64,000 nucleotides of DNA from Noviherbaspirillum sp. UKPF54 (GTDB lineage: Bacteria > Pseudomonadota > Gammaproteobacteria > Burkholderiales > Burkholderiaceae_D): the NCBI RefSeq assembly GCF_007874125.1, contig NZ_CP040128.1, positions 4,340,001 to 4,404,000 on the forward strand. The letters are read 5' to 3'. The position numbers were made by a program, and so were the translations under genes. The notes under the pieces are model-generated. The model worked only from the letters and a program-made list of their open reading frames with translations, was not told where the DNA came from and searched no databases. Position 1 is the stretch's first letter, and each line of letters starts with the position of its first letter. Below, piece after piece: positions 18,916 through 28,427 of the stretch.

Positions 18916-20562
18916 ATGTTAAAAAATATGAAAATCGGTGTGCGCTTGGGCTTGTGTTTCAGCGTCGTCATTCTGCTATTGCTCGGCATTGCCGGGCTCG
19001 GGATCTCGCGTCTGGAAAAACTGGATGAGGGTGTCAAAAAGATTGTCGACGACCGCTATCCGAAGGTGGTGTTGAGCTACGAGCTGATCGGCGATATCAA
19101 CCAAATCGCGCGTTCGATGCGCAATGTTGTCATCTTCTCGGACCCGGAAGCAGTCAAGAAAGAGCTCGCGAAGATCGACACCGCGAAGTCGGATATCAAA
19201 GAGAGCATCGACAAGCTGGAAAAATCCATCACCTCTGCCAAGGGCAAAGAACTGCTCAAGGCGATGCTCGATGCGCGCAGCAAATACCGGGTACATCAGG
19301 AGGAATTCATTTCCCTGGCTGTAAGCGGCAAAAAGGACGAAGCGAAAAACCTGCTGCTGACCGAGTTGCGGCCGGCCCAGCTCGCTTACATGGAGGCAGT
19401 GGGCACGTTAATTCGCTATCAGGGCGAATTGATGCAGGAATCCGGTAAGGATTCTGATGAGCTCTATCACGATGCACGCAACTCGATCCTCATGATGTCG
19501 GGCGCCGCCGCCTTGATGGCAGTCGTGCTGTCGACCTGGATCGTGATTAATCTGCTGCGCCAGCTGGGCGGCGAGCCGGCGTACGCCACCGAAATCGCGC
19601 GCGAGGTCGCCGCCGGCAACCTCGCGCTGGATATTCGCATCAAGGCGAAGGATGAATCCAGCCTGTTGCATGCCATGAAGAGCATGGTGACCAAGCTGTC
19701 GCACGTGGTTACCGAAGTCAATGGCGGCGCGCAGGCGCTGGCGAGCGCCTCGGAAGAGGTGAGCGCCACCGCGCAATCGCTGTCGCAGGCATCGAGCGAG
19801 CAGGCCGCGGGCGTGGAAGAAACCAGCGCCTCGATCGAGCAGATGACGGCATCGATCTCCCAGAACACCGAGAACGCCAGAGTCACCGACGGCATGGCGG
19901 CCAAGGCAGCCAAGGAAGCGATGGAAGGCGGCGAGGCGGTGATGGCCACGGTGGAAGCGATGAACCAGATCGCCAAGAAGATCGGCATCATCGACGACAT
20001 CGCATACCAGACCAACCTGCTGGCGCTGAATGCGGCGATCGAAGCGGCGCGTGCCGGCGAACACGGCAAGGGGTTCGCGGTGGTGGCGGCGGAAGTGCGC
20101 AAGCTGGCCGAGCGCAGCCAGGTGGCGGCGCAGGAAATCGGTGAAGTGGCTTGCAACAGCGTCGGGCTGGCGGAAAAGGCTGGCAAGCTGCTCGACGAGA
20201 TGGTCCCGAACATCAAGAAGACTTCGGACCTGGTGCAGGAGATCACGGCTGCGTCGGAAGAGCAATCGTCCGGGGTGGGCCAGATCAATGCGGCGGTGGG
20301 ACAATTGAGCCAGGCCACGCAACAGAATGCATCGAGCTCGGAAGAGCTGGCGGCGACTGCCGAGGAAATGAGCAGCCAGGCTGAACAGCTGCAGCAGCTG
20401 ATGTCCTTCTTCAAGCTCGACAATTCGGAGCGCGTCGTCGCGGTACAGTCGAAGCACAAGCCGAACGAAGCCTCGTCATTTCGCAAGGCCGTCGGCAAGG
20501 GAACGCCAGGTAACGCCGCGCTTGCACCCGCAATAGATGAGGCGAATTTCACCAGGTTCTGA
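18916..20562 (+). CDS. Methyl-accepting chemotaxis protein, one HAMP (receptor 1 of 3)
   Basis: 548 residues from ATG 18916 (AAAAGGGAGCGGT upstream). TM1 is at about 11-31. The periplasmic part is a four-helix-bundle (4HB_MCP-like) sensor with the characteristic start [27 protein letters not shown]2 (about 196-213) is followed by one HAMP ([24 protein letters not shown]). The 225-residue signalling domain encoded at 19741-20415 has hairpin tip [22 protein letters not shown] variable linker ends in the tail DEANFTRF, shared with the next two receptors. The ligand is unknown. Confidence 0.93.
   Translation: MLKNMKIGVRLGLCFSVVILLLLGIAGLGISRLEKLDEGVKKIVDDRYPKVVLSYELIGDINQIARSMRNVVIFSDPEAVKKELAKIDTAKSDIKESIDKLEKSITSAKGKELLKAMLDARSKYRVHQEEFISLAVSGKKDEAKNLLLTELRPAQLAYMEAVGTLIRYQGELMQESGKDSDELYHDARNSILMMSGAAALMAVVLSTWIVINLLRQLGGEPAYATEIAREVAAGNLALDIRIKAKDESSLLHAMKSMVTKLSHVVTEVNGGAQALASASEEVSATAQSLSQASSEQAAGVEETSASIEQMTASISQNTENARVTDGMAAKAAKEAMEGGEAVMATVEAMNQIAKKIGIIDDIAYQTNLLALNAAIEAARAGEHGKGFAVVAAEVRKLAERSQVAAQEIGEVACNSVGLAEKAGKLLDEMVPNIKKTSDLVQEITAASEEQSSGVGQINAAVGQLSQATQQNASSSEELAATAEEMSSQAEQLQQLMSFFKLDNSERVVAVQSKHKPNEASSFRKAVGKGTPGNAALAPAIDEANFTRF
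19741..20415 (+). repeat. Receptor signalling-domain repeat, copy 1
   Basis: 675-nt coding repeat from the [12 protein letters not shown] segment to the FFK before the linker. It aligns without gaps to 21257-21931 and 23854-24528, with long identical runs around the hairpin tip. Confidence 0.85.
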
Positions 20563-20587
20563 CCATTCATCAACACAGGGAGGCAAC

Positions 20588-22081
20588 ATGTTGAAGCAAA
20601 TGAAACTGGAAACACGCCTGCAACTCGGGTTCGGCATTCTGGTGATGTTGGCGATCATGCTTGGTGTGGTTGCCTTCATCAACCTATCCGCGATGAATGT
20701 GCAATGGAAGGCGGTCGAGTCGGTCACGATGGCGAAAAAGGATGCGGTGCTGGCCGGCGAAACAGCGCTTGGCAATACCATCCATAATTTCAAGAACTAT
20801 CTGATCCGCGGCGGCGAGTACAACAAGAAGTTCGCCGCCGAGCTGGAGGCGATCGACAAGGCTGCCGACGACTATCGTGCAATCGGCAACCTGCAGCAAG
20901 AAGAGCTGGCGCTGCTGAGCGAAATCCACAATTCCACCAAGCTCTACATCGACAGCATGGGGCAGCTGGTCGCGATGCGCGAGAAGGGCTCCACCGTTGC
21001 CGAGATGGATGCGGCCATCAAGGGCGCCGACAAGCCGATCTACGCCGCCTTGCAGCGTTTGCTGGCGCTTAACGCCAGCGAAACGAAGGCGCAGTCTGAG
21101 CGCATGACGGCAGCCGCCGAAACGGCCAAGCGCTGGGTCCTGTCATTCGGCGCGGCCATCGTGGTGATCGGTCTGCTCATGGCGTTCTGGATGTCGCGCA
21201 GCCTAGTGCAGATTTCGCAGATTGCACGCGAGGTGCGCGCCGTCGTCGATTCTCTGGCCAGTGCGTCCGACGAGGTGAGCGCGACCGCGCAGTCGCTGTC
21301 GCAGGCATCGAGCGAACAGGCCGCCGGCGTGGAAGAAACCAGCGCGTCGATCGAACAGATGACGGCGTCGATCTCGCAGAATACCGAAAACGCGAAAGTC
21401 ACCGACGGCATGGCAACCAAGGCGGCGCGGGAAGCGATGGAGGGCGGCGAGGCGGTGAAGGCGACCGCCGCGGCGATGAACCAGATTGCGAAGAAGATTT
21501 CCATCATCGACGACATCGCGTACCAGACCAACCTGCTGGCGCTGAATGCGGCGATCGAGGCGGCGCGTGCCGGCGAACACGGCAAGGGCTTCGCAGTGGT
21601 GGCGGCGGAAGTGCGCAAGCTGGCCGAGCGCAGCCAGGTGGCGGCGCAGGAAATCGGCGAGGTGGCGACCAATAGCGTGGAACTGGCGGAAAAGGCTGGC
21701 AAGCTGCTCGACGAGATGGTTCCGAGCATTAAGAAGACTTCCGACCTGGTGCAGGAAATCGCGGCGGCTTCCGAAGAGCAGGCGTCCGGCGTGGGCCAGA
21801 TCAACGGCGCGGTCGGCCAGTTGAGCCAGACCGCGCAACAGAATGCGTCGAGCTCGGAAGAGCTGGCGGCAACTGCCGAGGAAATGAGCAGTCAGGCAGA
21901 ACAGTTGCGCCAACTGATGGCCTTCTTCAAGACCGAGGGCGGCAAGGCTGCGGAGCCGGTTGCGCAAATGCCGGCTGGCAGAACCAATCCGGCAGCGGCC
22001 AGGAGCGGCGCCCGGACGGCGCGCAATCCCGGGTTGCCGCTGCAGGCCGGACCGGACGAGACGAATTTTTCCAGATTCTAA
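20588..22081 (+). CDS. Methyl-accepting chemotaxis protein lacking a complete HAMP (receptor 2 of 3)
   Basis: 497 residues from ATG 20588 (GGGAGG 5 nt upstream; 25 nt after receptor 1). TM1 about 13-33, four-helix-type periplasmic domain ([21 protein letters not shown]), TM2 about 183-203. TM2 is followed by only about 18 residues ([20 protein letters not shown]) before the signalling domain. Relative to receptor 1, about 37 residues covering most of the HAMP are missing between the REV and the LASAS segments. The signalling domain (21257-21931) is otherwise intact, and the tail is [10 protein letters not shown]2 must therefore couple almost directly to the coiled coil. cheW follows 11 nt downstream. 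Confidence 0.9.
   Translation: MLKQMKLETRLQLGFGILVMLAIMLGVVAFINLSAMNVQWKAVESVTMAKKDAVLAGETALGNTIHNFKNYLIRGGEYNKKFAAELEAIDKAADDYRAIGNLQQEELALLSEIHNSTKLYIDSMGQLVAMREKGSTVAEMDAAIKGADKPIYAALQRLLALNASETKAQSERMTAAAETAKRWVLSFGAAIVVIGLLMAFWMSRSLVQISQIAREVRAVVDSLASASDEVSATAQSLSQASSEQAAGVEETSASIEQMTASISQNTENAKVTDGMATKAAREAMEGGEAVKATAAAMNQIAKKISIIDDIAYQTNLLALNAAIEAARAGEHGKGFAVVAAEVRKLAERSQVAAQEIGEVATNSVELAEKAGKLLDEMVPSIKKTSDLVQEIAAASEEQASGVGQINGAVGQLSQTAQQNASSSEELAATAEEMSSQAEQLRQLMAFFKTEGGKAAEPVAQMPAGRTNPAAARSGARTARNPGLPLQAGPDETNFSRF
21257..21931 (+). repeat. Receptor signalling-domain repeat, copy 2
   Basis: 675 nt, gapless with copies 1 and 3. Long exact matches cover the hairpin and the methylation-helix coding regions. 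Confidence 0.85.
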
Positions 22082-22092
22082 AGAGGAAAGAC

Positions 22093-22620
22093 ATGGGCGA
22101 GTTGATTCAGACTGGCAGCAGGCAGGCGGGCGTGGCGAGCGCGGCGGCGGACGACCACGCGCAATACCTGACCTTCATGCTGGGCGGGGAAGTGTTCGCG
22201 ATCGGCATCCTGGCGGTGAAGGAAATCATCGAGTACGGCGGCGTGACGACGGTGCCGATGATGCCTGACTGTATACGCGGGGTGATCAACCTGCGCGGTG
22301 CGGTGGTGCCGGTGATGGACTTGTCGTCGCGCTTCGGGCGGCGGGCCACGGAAGTCGGCAAGCGCACCTGCATCGTGATCGTGGAGATCGAGGCGGGCGG
22401 CGAGCAGCAGGTGGTGGGGGTGATGGTCGATGCGGTCAACGCGGTGCTGGAGATTCCGGCGTCGCAGATCGAACCGGCGCCAAGCTTTGGCGCGCAGATC
22501 CGCACCGACTTCATCGCCGGCATGGGCAAGGTGGGCGGCAAGTTCGTCATCCTGCTCAACGTCGACAACGTGCTGTCGGCGCAAGAAGTGGGGGCGCTGG
22601 CGGAATTGGCGGTGGATTAA
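22093..22620 (+). CDS. cheW: CheW coupling protein, copy 1
   Basis: 175 residues with the standard CheW fold: QYLTFMLGGEVFAIGILAVKEII, then MMPDCIRGVINLRGAVVPVMDLSSRFG (the conserved RGxxxPVxDL core), then VGVMVDAVNAVLEIPASQIEP and GKFVILLNVDNVLS. It links receptors to CheA. It is encoded right behind receptor 2 (AGAGGAAAGAC leader). Its first 483 nt after codon 2 differ from the second cheW at only five positions by my reading; the C-terminal tail (AQEVGALAELAVD) differs more. Confidence 0.95.
   Translation: MGELIQTGSRQAGVASAAADDHAQYLTFMLGGEVFAIGILAVKEIIEYGGVTTVPMMPDCIRGVINLRGAVVPVMDLSSRFGRRATEVGKRTCIVIVEIEAGGEQQVVGVMVDAVNAVLEIPASQIEPAPSFGAQIRTDFIAGMGKVGGKFVILLNVDNVLSAQEVGALAELAVD
22099..22581 (+). 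repeat. cheW duplication, copy 1
   Basis: 483-nt direct repeat of 24693-25175 with five base differences and no gaps (about 99 % identity by eye). It stops abruptly near the end of the cheW gene. Confidence 0.9.
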
Positions 22621-22764
22621 GGAAGCCCGATTTCGCGTCGGCCGAAGAGGAGGGAATAAGGGCGAGAAAACAAGGCAACAAGACAATAATGGATGTGAAC
22701 CCGCAGTGTCGTGGAAATGACGCGCGGTCATGGTGGCGGATTGGAAGTTGGGATTGGAGACAAT

Positions 22765-24675
22765 ATGTTTAAAAGTATGAAAATCGGCACCCGTCTGGGT
22801 GCCGGATTTGGCGCGCTGGTTGTCTTGATGATGATGATGACGACTATCGGCATGCTCAAGCTGAGCAGCATGAATGACTCGCTGCATGACATCGTCAGCG
22901 ACAAATGGCCCAAGACGGTAACGGCCAACGAGCTGAGCAAAAGCGCCGACGGCATCGCCATCGCAATACGCAACATGCTGCTCACGCCAAACAAGGATGA
23001 CCAGAAAAAGCAGGTCGAGCACATCCTGGAACTCCGTAAAACCGGCGCGGAAAAGTTCGGGGAGCTGGCCAGGCTCATCGCCCTGCCGCGTGGCGAGGAG
23101 CTCCTGAAAATAGTCAAGACAGAGCGCGAGCGCTATGTTGCTGGACAGGAAAAGATCGTCAAGCTGGCCGAGGAGGGAAAGTTCGATGAGGCCAAGCTTT
23201 TCCTCGTCAATGAACTGCGCCCGATTCTGGCGGCATACCAGGCAAGCATTAATGAGATGATCAAGTTCCAGAGCGGCCTGGTCGATGCGGCTGGCAAGAC
23301 GGCCGCAGAGCAATATAGCTCCACGCGCACATTAATGTTTGCGCTCTCGGCCATTTCCCTTCTGCTGGCGCTTGTCACGGCCTGGTGGATTACACGCGGC
23401 ATTACCCAGCCCTTGGGCCAGGCGGTGCAGGCCGCCAACAAGCTTGAAGCCGGCGACCTGTCTATCACGATTGCGTCGACGTCCGGCGATGAAACCGGCC
23501 AGCTCTTGCGTGCCATGCGGAATATGGTGGGAAAGCTCACACAAGTGATCGATGGACAAAAGCGCGTAGTGGAAGCTGCCAACCGCGGCAACTTCGATGC
23601 GCGCATCGAGCTGAATGGATTGCAGGGGTTCCAGAAAGAGATGGGTGAGGGCCTGAACCAGCTGGTGACGACCACCGGTGCGAGCATCGAGGATGTGGTG
23701 CGGGTGATGGGCGCCATGTCCGAGGGGGACCTGACCAAGCGCATCGACAAGTCATACGAAGGCGAGTTCGGCAAGTTGAAGGAATACGCCAACAACACGG
23801 TCGACAAGCTGTCGCAGGTGGTGGCAGATGTCAACGGTGCGGCTGACGCGCTGGCCAGCGCTTCGGAAGAAGTTAGCGCAACGGCGCAGTCGCTGTCGCA
23901 GTCGGCAAGCGAACAGGCGGCCGGGGTGGAGGAAACCAGCGCCTCGATCGAGCAGATGACGTCATCGATTGCGCAAAACACCGAGAACGCGAAAGTCACC
24001 GATGGCATGGCGGCGAAGGCGGCCCAGGAAGCGGCAGAAGGCGGCGAGGCAGTCAAGGAAACGGTATCGGCGATGAATCAGATTGCCAAGAAGATCGGCA
24101 TCATCGACGACATCGCCTATCAGACCAACCTGCTGGCCTTGAATGCGGCGATCGAGGCGGCGCGCGCCGGCGAGCATGGCAAGGGGTTCGCGGTGGTGGC
24201 GGCGGAAGTGAGGAAGCTGGCCGAGCGCAGCCAGGTGGCGGCGCAGGAAATCGGCGAAGTGGCGACCAACAGCGTGGCCCTGGCGGAAAAGGCGGGCAAG
24301 CTGCTTGACGAGATGGTGCCGAGTATCAAGAAGACGTCGGACCTGGTGCAGGAAATCACGGCGGCATCCGAAGAGCAGTCTTCCGGAGTGGGGCAGATCA
24401 ACGCGGCGGTGAATCAGCTCAGTCAGACCACGCAGCAGAATGCATCGAGCTCGGAAGAGCTGGCGGCGACCGCCGAAGAGATGAGCGGGCAAGCCGAGCA
24501 GCTGCAGCAGACAATGGCGTTTTTCAAGCTGCAGGGTGGACAAAGCATGCGGGCGACCGCCGAGGGGAAAGCATTCAAGGCCGCAGCGATGAAGCCGGGC
24601 ACTGCGAAAAAAATCATCGGCCAGACGGTTTCCGCCGTCGGCATGCCGGATGAAACCCACTTCACCCGTTTTTAA
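22765..24675 (+). CDS. Methyl-accepting chemotaxis protein with tandem HAMP modules (receptor 3 of 3)
   Basis: 636 residues from ATG 22765 (TTGGAGACAAT upstream), where TM1 begins ([21 protein letters not shown]). The periplasmic domain is a four-helix type starting [22 protein letters not shown]2 (about 190-210) is followed by a canonical HAMP ([21 protein letters not shown]). Two more HAMP-like units follow: one around [16 protein letters not shown], and one around [23 protein letters not shown]. The signalling domain at 23854-24528 is gapless with the other receptors, and the tail is DETHFTRF. A second cheW follows 11 nt downstream. Confidence 0.92.
   Translation: MFKSMKIGTRLGAGFGALVVLMMMMTTIGMLKLSSMNDSLHDIVSDKWPKTVTANELSKSADGIAIAIRNMLLTPNKDDQKKQVEHILELRKTGAEKFGELARLIALPRGEELLKIVKTERERYVAGQEKIVKLAEEGKFDEAKLFLVNELRPILAAYQASINEMIKFQSGLVDAAGKTAAEQYSSTRTLMFALSAISLLLALVTAWWITRGITQPLGQAVQAANKLEAGDLSITIASTSGDETGQLLRAMRNMVGKLTQVIDGQKRVVEAANRGNFDARIELNGLQGFQKEMGEGLNQLVTTTGASIEDVVRVMGAMSEGDLTKRIDKSYEGEFGKLKEYANNTVDKLSQVVADVNGAADALASASEEVSATAQSLSQSASEQAAGVEETSASIEQMTSSIAQNTENAKVTDGMAAKAAQEAAEGGEAVKETVSAMNQIAKKIGIIDDIAYQTNLLALNAAIEAARAGEHGKGFAVVAAEVRKLAERSQVAAQEIGEVATNSVALAEKAGKLLDEMVPSIKKTSDLVQEITAASEEQSSGVGQINAAVNQLSQTTQQNASSSEELAATAEEMSGQAEQLQQTMAFFKLQGGQSMRATAEGKAFKAAAMKPGTAKKIIGQTVSAVGMPDETHFTRF
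23854..24528 (+). repeat. Receptor signalling-domain repeat, copy 3
   Basis: 675 nt, gapless with copies at 19741 and 21257. Confidence 0.85.
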
Positions 24676-24686
24676 GAGGTGAAACC

Positions 24687-25229
24687 ATGGCCGAGTTGAT
24701 TCAGACTGGCAGCAGGCAGGCGGGCGTGGCGAGCGCGGCGGCGGACGACCACGCGCAATACCTGACCTTCATGCTGGGCGGGGAAGTGTTCGCGATCGGC
24801 ATCCTGGCGGTGAAGGAAATCATCGAGTACGGCGGCGTGACGGCGGTGCCGATGATGCCTGACTGTATACGCGGGGTGATCAACCTGCGCGGCGCGGTGG
24901 TGCCGGTGATGGACTTGTCGTCGCGCTTCGGGCGGCGGGCCACGGAAGTCGGCAAGCGCACCTGCATCGTGATCGTGGAGATCGAGGCGGGCGGCGAGCA
25001 GCAGGTGGTGGGGGTGATGGTCGATGCGGTCAACGCGGTGCTGGAGATTCCGGCGTCGCAGATCGAACCGGCGCCGAGCTTTGGCGCGAAGATCCGCACT
25101 GACTTCATCGCCGGCATGGGCAAGGTGGGCGGCAAGTTCGTCATCCTGCTCAACGTCGACAACGTGCTGTCGGCGGAGGAGGTAGGTGCGCTGGTTGAGC
25201 TTGCCGCGGACGCGCCAAGCGTCGCATAA
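24687..25229 (+). CDS. cheW: CheW coupling protein, copy 2
   Basis: 180 residues. Protein differences from copy 1 are G2A, a Thr-to-Ala change in GGVTAVP, a Gln-to-Lys change in SFGAKIRTD, and a new C-terminal tail (AEEVGALVELAADAPSVA). All core CheW motifs are the same. It sits 11 nt behind receptor 3, so each of receptors 2 and 3 is followed by its own cheW, as if the receptor-cheW unit had been copied. The near-identity suggests a recent duplication or gene conversion. Confidence 0.95.
   Translation: MAELIQTGSRQAGVASAAADDHAQYLTFMLGGEVFAIGILAVKEIIEYGGVTAVPMMPDCIRGVINLRGAVVPVMDLSSRFGRRATEVGKRTCIVIVEIEAGGEQQVVGVMVDAVNAVLEIPASQIEPAPSFGAKIRTDFIAGMGKVGGKFVILLNVDNVLSAEEVGALVELAADAPSVA
24693..25175 (+). 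repeat. cheW duplication, copy 2
   Basis: 483-nt direct repeat of 22099-22581; five differences, of which two change the protein. Confidence 0.9.
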
Positions 25230-25280
25230 GGAAGGCCCCGCTCCCGCAGACGGGAGCAGGGCGAAGAAACAGAGGTAGCA

Positions 25281-26090
25281 GTGTCAAACATCGTCGCAAT
25301 CACCGATCAGGAATTCACCCAGTTCCAGCGTTTCATCTACGATGCAGCCGGCATCAGCCTGTCGCCGGCCAAGAAGGCGCTGGTCAGCGGAAGGCTGGCC
25401 AAGCGCGTGCAGCACTGTCATCTGAACAGTTACGGCGATTACTTCCGCCTGCTCGCGAGTGGCAAGGCCGATGCCGAGGTGCAGATGGCAGTCGACCTGC
25501 TGACCACCAACGAGACTTATTTTTTCCGCGAGCCGAAGCATTTCGACCTGCTGCGCGAGCAGGCGCGTGCCATGCGCATGCGCGGCCAGCCGCTGCGCGT
25601 GTGGAGCGCGGCCTGCTCCAGCGGCGAGGAGGTGTACAGCATCGCGATGGTGCTGGCGGATGTGATGGAAGAAGGGCAGTGGGACGTGATCGGCTCGGAC
25701 ATCAGCACGCGCGTGCTGACACGGGCGCGTACCGGCCACTATCCATTGGAGCGCACCACGCATGTCCCGATGAGCTACCTGCGGCGCTTCTGCCTGAAGG
25801 GAACCGGCAGCGAGCAGGGAACGCTGCTGGTCGAGCGTGGCCTGCGCAGCCGCGTGCAGTTCCTGCAGGTGAACCTGAACGCGCCGCTGCCGCAGCTCGG
25901 CACCTTCGACGTGATCTTCCTGCGTAATGTGATGATCTACTTTAACGGCGCCACGAAACAGCAGGTCGTGGCGCGCGTGCTGTCGCTGCTCAGGCCGGGC
26001 GGGCTCTTCTTCATCGGCCATTCGGAAAGCCTGCATGGCGTCACCGACCTGGTGCAGCCGGTGATGCCGTCCGTCTACCGCAAGTCCTGA
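25281..26090 (+). CDS. cheR: Chemotaxis protein methyltransferase CheR
   Basis: 269 residues from a GTG at 25281 (AGAGGTAGCA upstream). The helical N-domain (QEFTQFQRFIYDAAGISLSP) is followed by the S-adenosylmethionine domain: LLTTNETYFFREPKHFDLL, VWSAACSSGEEVYSIAM (the AdoMet loop), DISTRVLTRARTGHY, and FDVIFLRNVMIYF. It methylates receptor glutamates for adaptation. Adjacent cheD and cheB complete the adaptation module. How it is recruited is unclear, since no NWETF-type pentapeptide ends the local receptors, but they do share an FxRF tail. Confidence 0.95.
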   Translation: MSNIVAITDQEFTQFQRFIYDAAGISLSPAKKALVSGRLAKRVQHCHLNSYGDYFRLLASGKADAEVQMAVDLLTTNETYFFREPKHFDLLREQARAMRMRGQPLRVWSAACSSGEEVYSIAMVLADVMEEGQWDVIGSDISTRVLTRARTGHYPLERTTHVPMSYLRRFCLKGTGSEQGTLLVERGLRSRVQFLQVNLNAPLPQLGTFDVIFLRNVMIYFNGATKQQVVARVLSLLRPGGLFFIGHSESLHGVTDLVQPVMPSVYRKS

Positions 26091-26094
26091 ACAC

Positions 26095-26577
26095 ATGACG
26101 AAGAAAGCGGTGATCGACGTCTTCCTGCAGCCGGGCGAGTATTTCGTCGGCGATGCCGATTACCGCATCCGCACGCTGCTCGGCTCCTGCGTTTCGATCA
26201 CGCTCTGGCATCCGGTCGCCAAGGTGGGCGCGATGTCCCACTTTTTGCTGGCGCGGCGCCCGGCACGGCCGGCAGTCGAGCTCGACGCGCGTTACGGCGA
26301 GGAAGCGATGTGGTTGATGCTGCGCGAACTGGACCGTGCCGGCGTGGCGCCGTCGGAATGCCAGGGCAAGGTCTTCGGCGGCGGCGACATGTTCCCGGGG
26401 AATATGCGGACCGCCGGGATCAACGTGGGTAAGAAAAACGGCGTAATGGCGCGCGACCTGTTGTATTCGCACGGCATTTCCATCGTGTCCGAAAGCCTGT
26501 TCGGCGTCGGTCACCGCCAAATCATTTTCGATGTAAGCAGCGGCAACGTCTGGTCGCGCCAGATCAAGCCTGCCTGA
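26095..26577 (+). CDS. cheD: Chemoreceptor glutamine deamidase CheD
   Basis: 160 residues. The CheD catalytic pair is present: Cys32 in [13 protein letters not shown] and His49 in GAMSHFLL, 17 residues apart as in the characterised family. The C-terminal GGGDMF motif is also present ([12 protein letters not shown]). CheD deamidates receptor Gln to Glu and in some species also docks to CheC/CheY. No cheC is present here. The start is 4 nt after the cheR stop, suggesting translational coupling. Confidence 0.93.
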   Translation: MTKKAVIDVFLQPGEYFVGDADYRIRTLLGSCVSITLWHPVAKVGAMSHFLLARRPARPAVELDARYGEEAMWLMLRELDRAGVAPSECQGKVFGGGDMFPGNMRTAGINVGKKNGVMARDLLYSHGISIVSESLFGVGHRQIIFDVSSGNVWSRQIKPA

Positions 26578-26603
26578 AGCAACCTGTAGAAGAGATACTG
26601 CGC

Positions 26604-27689
26604 ATGGACAGCATCAAAGTATTGGTCGTGGACGATTCCGCCGTGGTGCGCCAGGTAATGACCGCCTTGCTCGATGCCGCGCCCGGCATCAAGGTTATCC
26701 ACGCGGTGGCCGACCCGCTTTTGGCGATGGAACGCATGAAGATGCAGTGGCCGGACGTGATCGTGCTGGACGTGGAAATGCCGCGCATGGACGGCATCAC
26801 CTTCCTGAAGAAGATCATGAGCGAGCGCCCCACGCCGGTGGTGATCTGCTCGACGCTCACCGAAAAGGGGGCGCAAACGACGATGGAGGCGCTGGCCGCC
26901 GGGGCGGTGGCGATCATCACCAAGCCCAGGCTCGGGCTCAAGCAGTTCCTGAACGACAGCACCGATGAGTTGATCGGCGCCGTGCGCGCCGCCGCCCGCG
27001 CCAATGTGAAACGGTTGGTCTCGCGCCAGCATGCGCCATTGCCGGTGGTGGCCAAGCACAGCGCCGACGTGATCCTGGCGCCCGCCGACGGCAACGCGAT
27101 GACGCAGACCACCGAGCGGGTGGTGGCGATAGGCACTTCCACCGGCGGCACCCAGGCGCTGGAAGAAGTGCTGACTGCGCTGCCGCGCGTGTCGCCGGGG
27201 ATCGTGATCGTGCAGCACATGCCGGAAAAATTCACCGCCGCCTTTGCTGACCGCCTCAACAGCATCTGCCAGATCGAGGTCAGGGAAGCGCAGAACAACG
27301 ACCGAGTGCTGCCGGGCCGCGCGCTGATCGCCCCCGGCGGCAAGCACATGCTGATGCGCCGCAACGGCGCGCAGTACTACGTCGAAGTGGTCGACGGCCC
27401 GCTGGTCAACCGGCACCGGCCCTCGGTCGATGTGCTGTTCCGCTCGGTGGCGAAAGCGGCCGGCGCCAACGCGCTGGGCGTCATCATGACCGGCATGGGC
27501 GACGACGGCGCGGCCGGCCTCCTGGAGATGAAAAAGGCCGGCGCGCGCACCGTGGCGCAGGATGAGCAGAGTTGCGTGGTGTATGGCATGCCGAAGGAAG
27601 CGGTCAAGCGCGGCGCGGTGGAAAAGACCGTGCCCCTGAACGCGATCGACAAGGAAATTCTTCAGCAGCTGGCGAAGTTCGCCGGGTGA
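26604..27689 (+). CDS. cheB: Protein-glutamate methylesterase/glutaminase CheB
   Basis: 361 residues: receiver domain (acidic D10/D11, phospho-acceptor D56 in [13 protein letters not shown], later K in IITKPRLG), a linker of about 45 residues, and the methylesterase domain. The catalytic triad motifs are GTSTGG (Ser), QHMPEKF (His) and TGMGDDGA (Asp). Phosphorylation by CheA activates removal of receptor methyl groups. It is the last gene of the operon; no obvious rho-independent terminator lies in the 29 nt before the convergent hemerythrin gene. Confidence 0.95.
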   Translation: MDSIKVLVVDDSAVVRQVMTALLDAAPGIKVIHAVADPLLAMERMKMQWPDVIVLDVEMPRMDGITFLKKIMSERPTPVVICSTLTEKGAQTTMEALAAGAVAIITKPRLGLKQFLNDSTDELIGAVRAAARANVKRLVSRQHAPLPVVAKHSADVILAPADGNAMTQTTERVVAIGTSTGGTQALEEVLTALPRVSPGIVIVQHMPEKFTAAFADRLNSICQIEVREAQNNDRVLPGRALIAPGGKHMLMRRNGAQYYVEVVDGPLVNRHRPSVDVLFRSVAKAAGANALGVIMTGMGDDGAAGLLEMKKAGARTVAQDEQSCVVYGMPKEAVKRGAVEKTVPLNAIDKEILQQLAKFAG

Positions 27690-27718
27690 CGGCGGCCGGG
27701 GGTTGCGCCGGCCTGGGC

Positions 27719-28123
27719 TTACGCCGCAGCCTGTTTGAGGGCGGAGGCAAGCAGCTTGTCCGTCTTCATGATGTGGTTGATCAGCCAGTTGCGCAGGAAG
27801 CCGGATACCTGAACGGACAGCATGCCGTTGCCGGCATTGAATTTCGCCTGTAAATCGACCACCTCCTTGATCAGCTTGTCGTGTTCCTGCTTGTGCGCGG
27901 CGAAGTCGGCATAGCGGATTTTTTGCATGTGGTCTTCTTCACGCTTGAAGTGTTCGCGCGTATAGCGGATCAGTTCGTCGAGGATTTTTCCCAGGATATT
28001 CTTGCCCTGGCCTTGCGCCATGGCTTCGTGAAGCTGATTTAACAGGCTGATGAGCTTTTGATGGTCGCTATCGATAAATGAATTTCCGACCTGTAATTCA
28101 TCAGTCCATGCAAAGTACGCCAT
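27719..28123 (-). CDS. Bacteriohemerythrin (O2-binding, non-heme diiron)
   Basis: 134 residues from ATG 28123 (MAYFAWTDELQVGNSFIDSD, GGAG 6-7 nt upstream; longer starts at 28135 and 28159 have no better site). All diiron ligand motifs are present: DSDHQKL, HFKREEDHM, HKQEHDKLI and the C-terminal HIMKTD. It is soluble and single-domain, the type used for oxygen storage, delivery or sensing, or for scavenging NO. Its gene is convergent with cheB. Upstream lie two FNR-like palindromes, suggesting control by oxygen or NO. Confidence 0.92.
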   Translation of the reverse strand: MAYFAWTDELQVGNSFIDSDHQKLISLLNQLHEAMAQGQGKNILGKILDELIRYTREHFKREEDHMQKIRYADFAAHKQEHDKLIKEVVDLQAKFNAGNGMLSVQVSGFLRNWLINHIMKTDKLLASALKQAAA

Positions 28124-28182
28124 ATCTTTCTCCATGTTGAGCGATTTCACACCCGGCATCGGATCAAGAATCCGGGCTTTTC

Positions 28183-28196
28183 TTGACTAAAATCAA
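28183..28196 (-). promoter_or_regulatory. FNR-like site upstream of the hemerythrin gene
   Basis: TTGACTAAAATCAA matches TTGAT-N4-ATCAA at 9 of 10 defined positions. Its centre is 66 nt upstream of the hemerythrin ATG. No clear -10 is seen at class II spacing, so the promoter geometry is uncertain. Confidence 0.55.
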
Positions 28197-28263
28197 GCGG
28201 AAGTGACAGTACGCGACCTTGGAAGAGGGAAAAACCCCCTGTTTATGGGATATCCGGAAATGC

Positions 28264-28277
28264 TTGACTCATGTCAA
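28264..28277 (-). promoter_or_regulatory. Second FNR-like palindrome upstream of the hemerythrin gene
   Basis: TTGACTCATGTCAA is a perfect palindrome in its arms (TTGAC / GTCAA) and matches the FNR consensus at 8 of 10 positions. It lies 81 nt from the first site. Confidence 0.4.
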
Positions 28278-28427
28278 GACGCTTGATGCGGGAGCCAAGG
28301 GCATGCGCTTTCAAGGGCGCGGTCCAAGAGGGAGGAAGTGAGCACACCCCTGACTGGCTGCATCGAACAGGCAAGCCAGGGATTGAATGCGCGCTTGCCG
28401 GCGCTTGTGATAAACGCGTGCCAAGCC

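Larger units (their letters stand above)
28124..28427. other. 304-nt intergenic region with two FNR-like palindromes
   Basis: No gene is supported. It is upstream of the hemerythrin gene and downstream of the NHL-type lipoprotein gene (both minus strand). It contains the two sites listed separately and a 5-bp inverted repeat CCCGG...CCGGG at about 28152-28177. Confidence 0.5.

Noticed and set aside
27690..27718. Terminator between cheB and the convergent hemerythrin gene
   Set aside because: GC-rich 29-nt gap with only a partial stem and no T tract on either strand.
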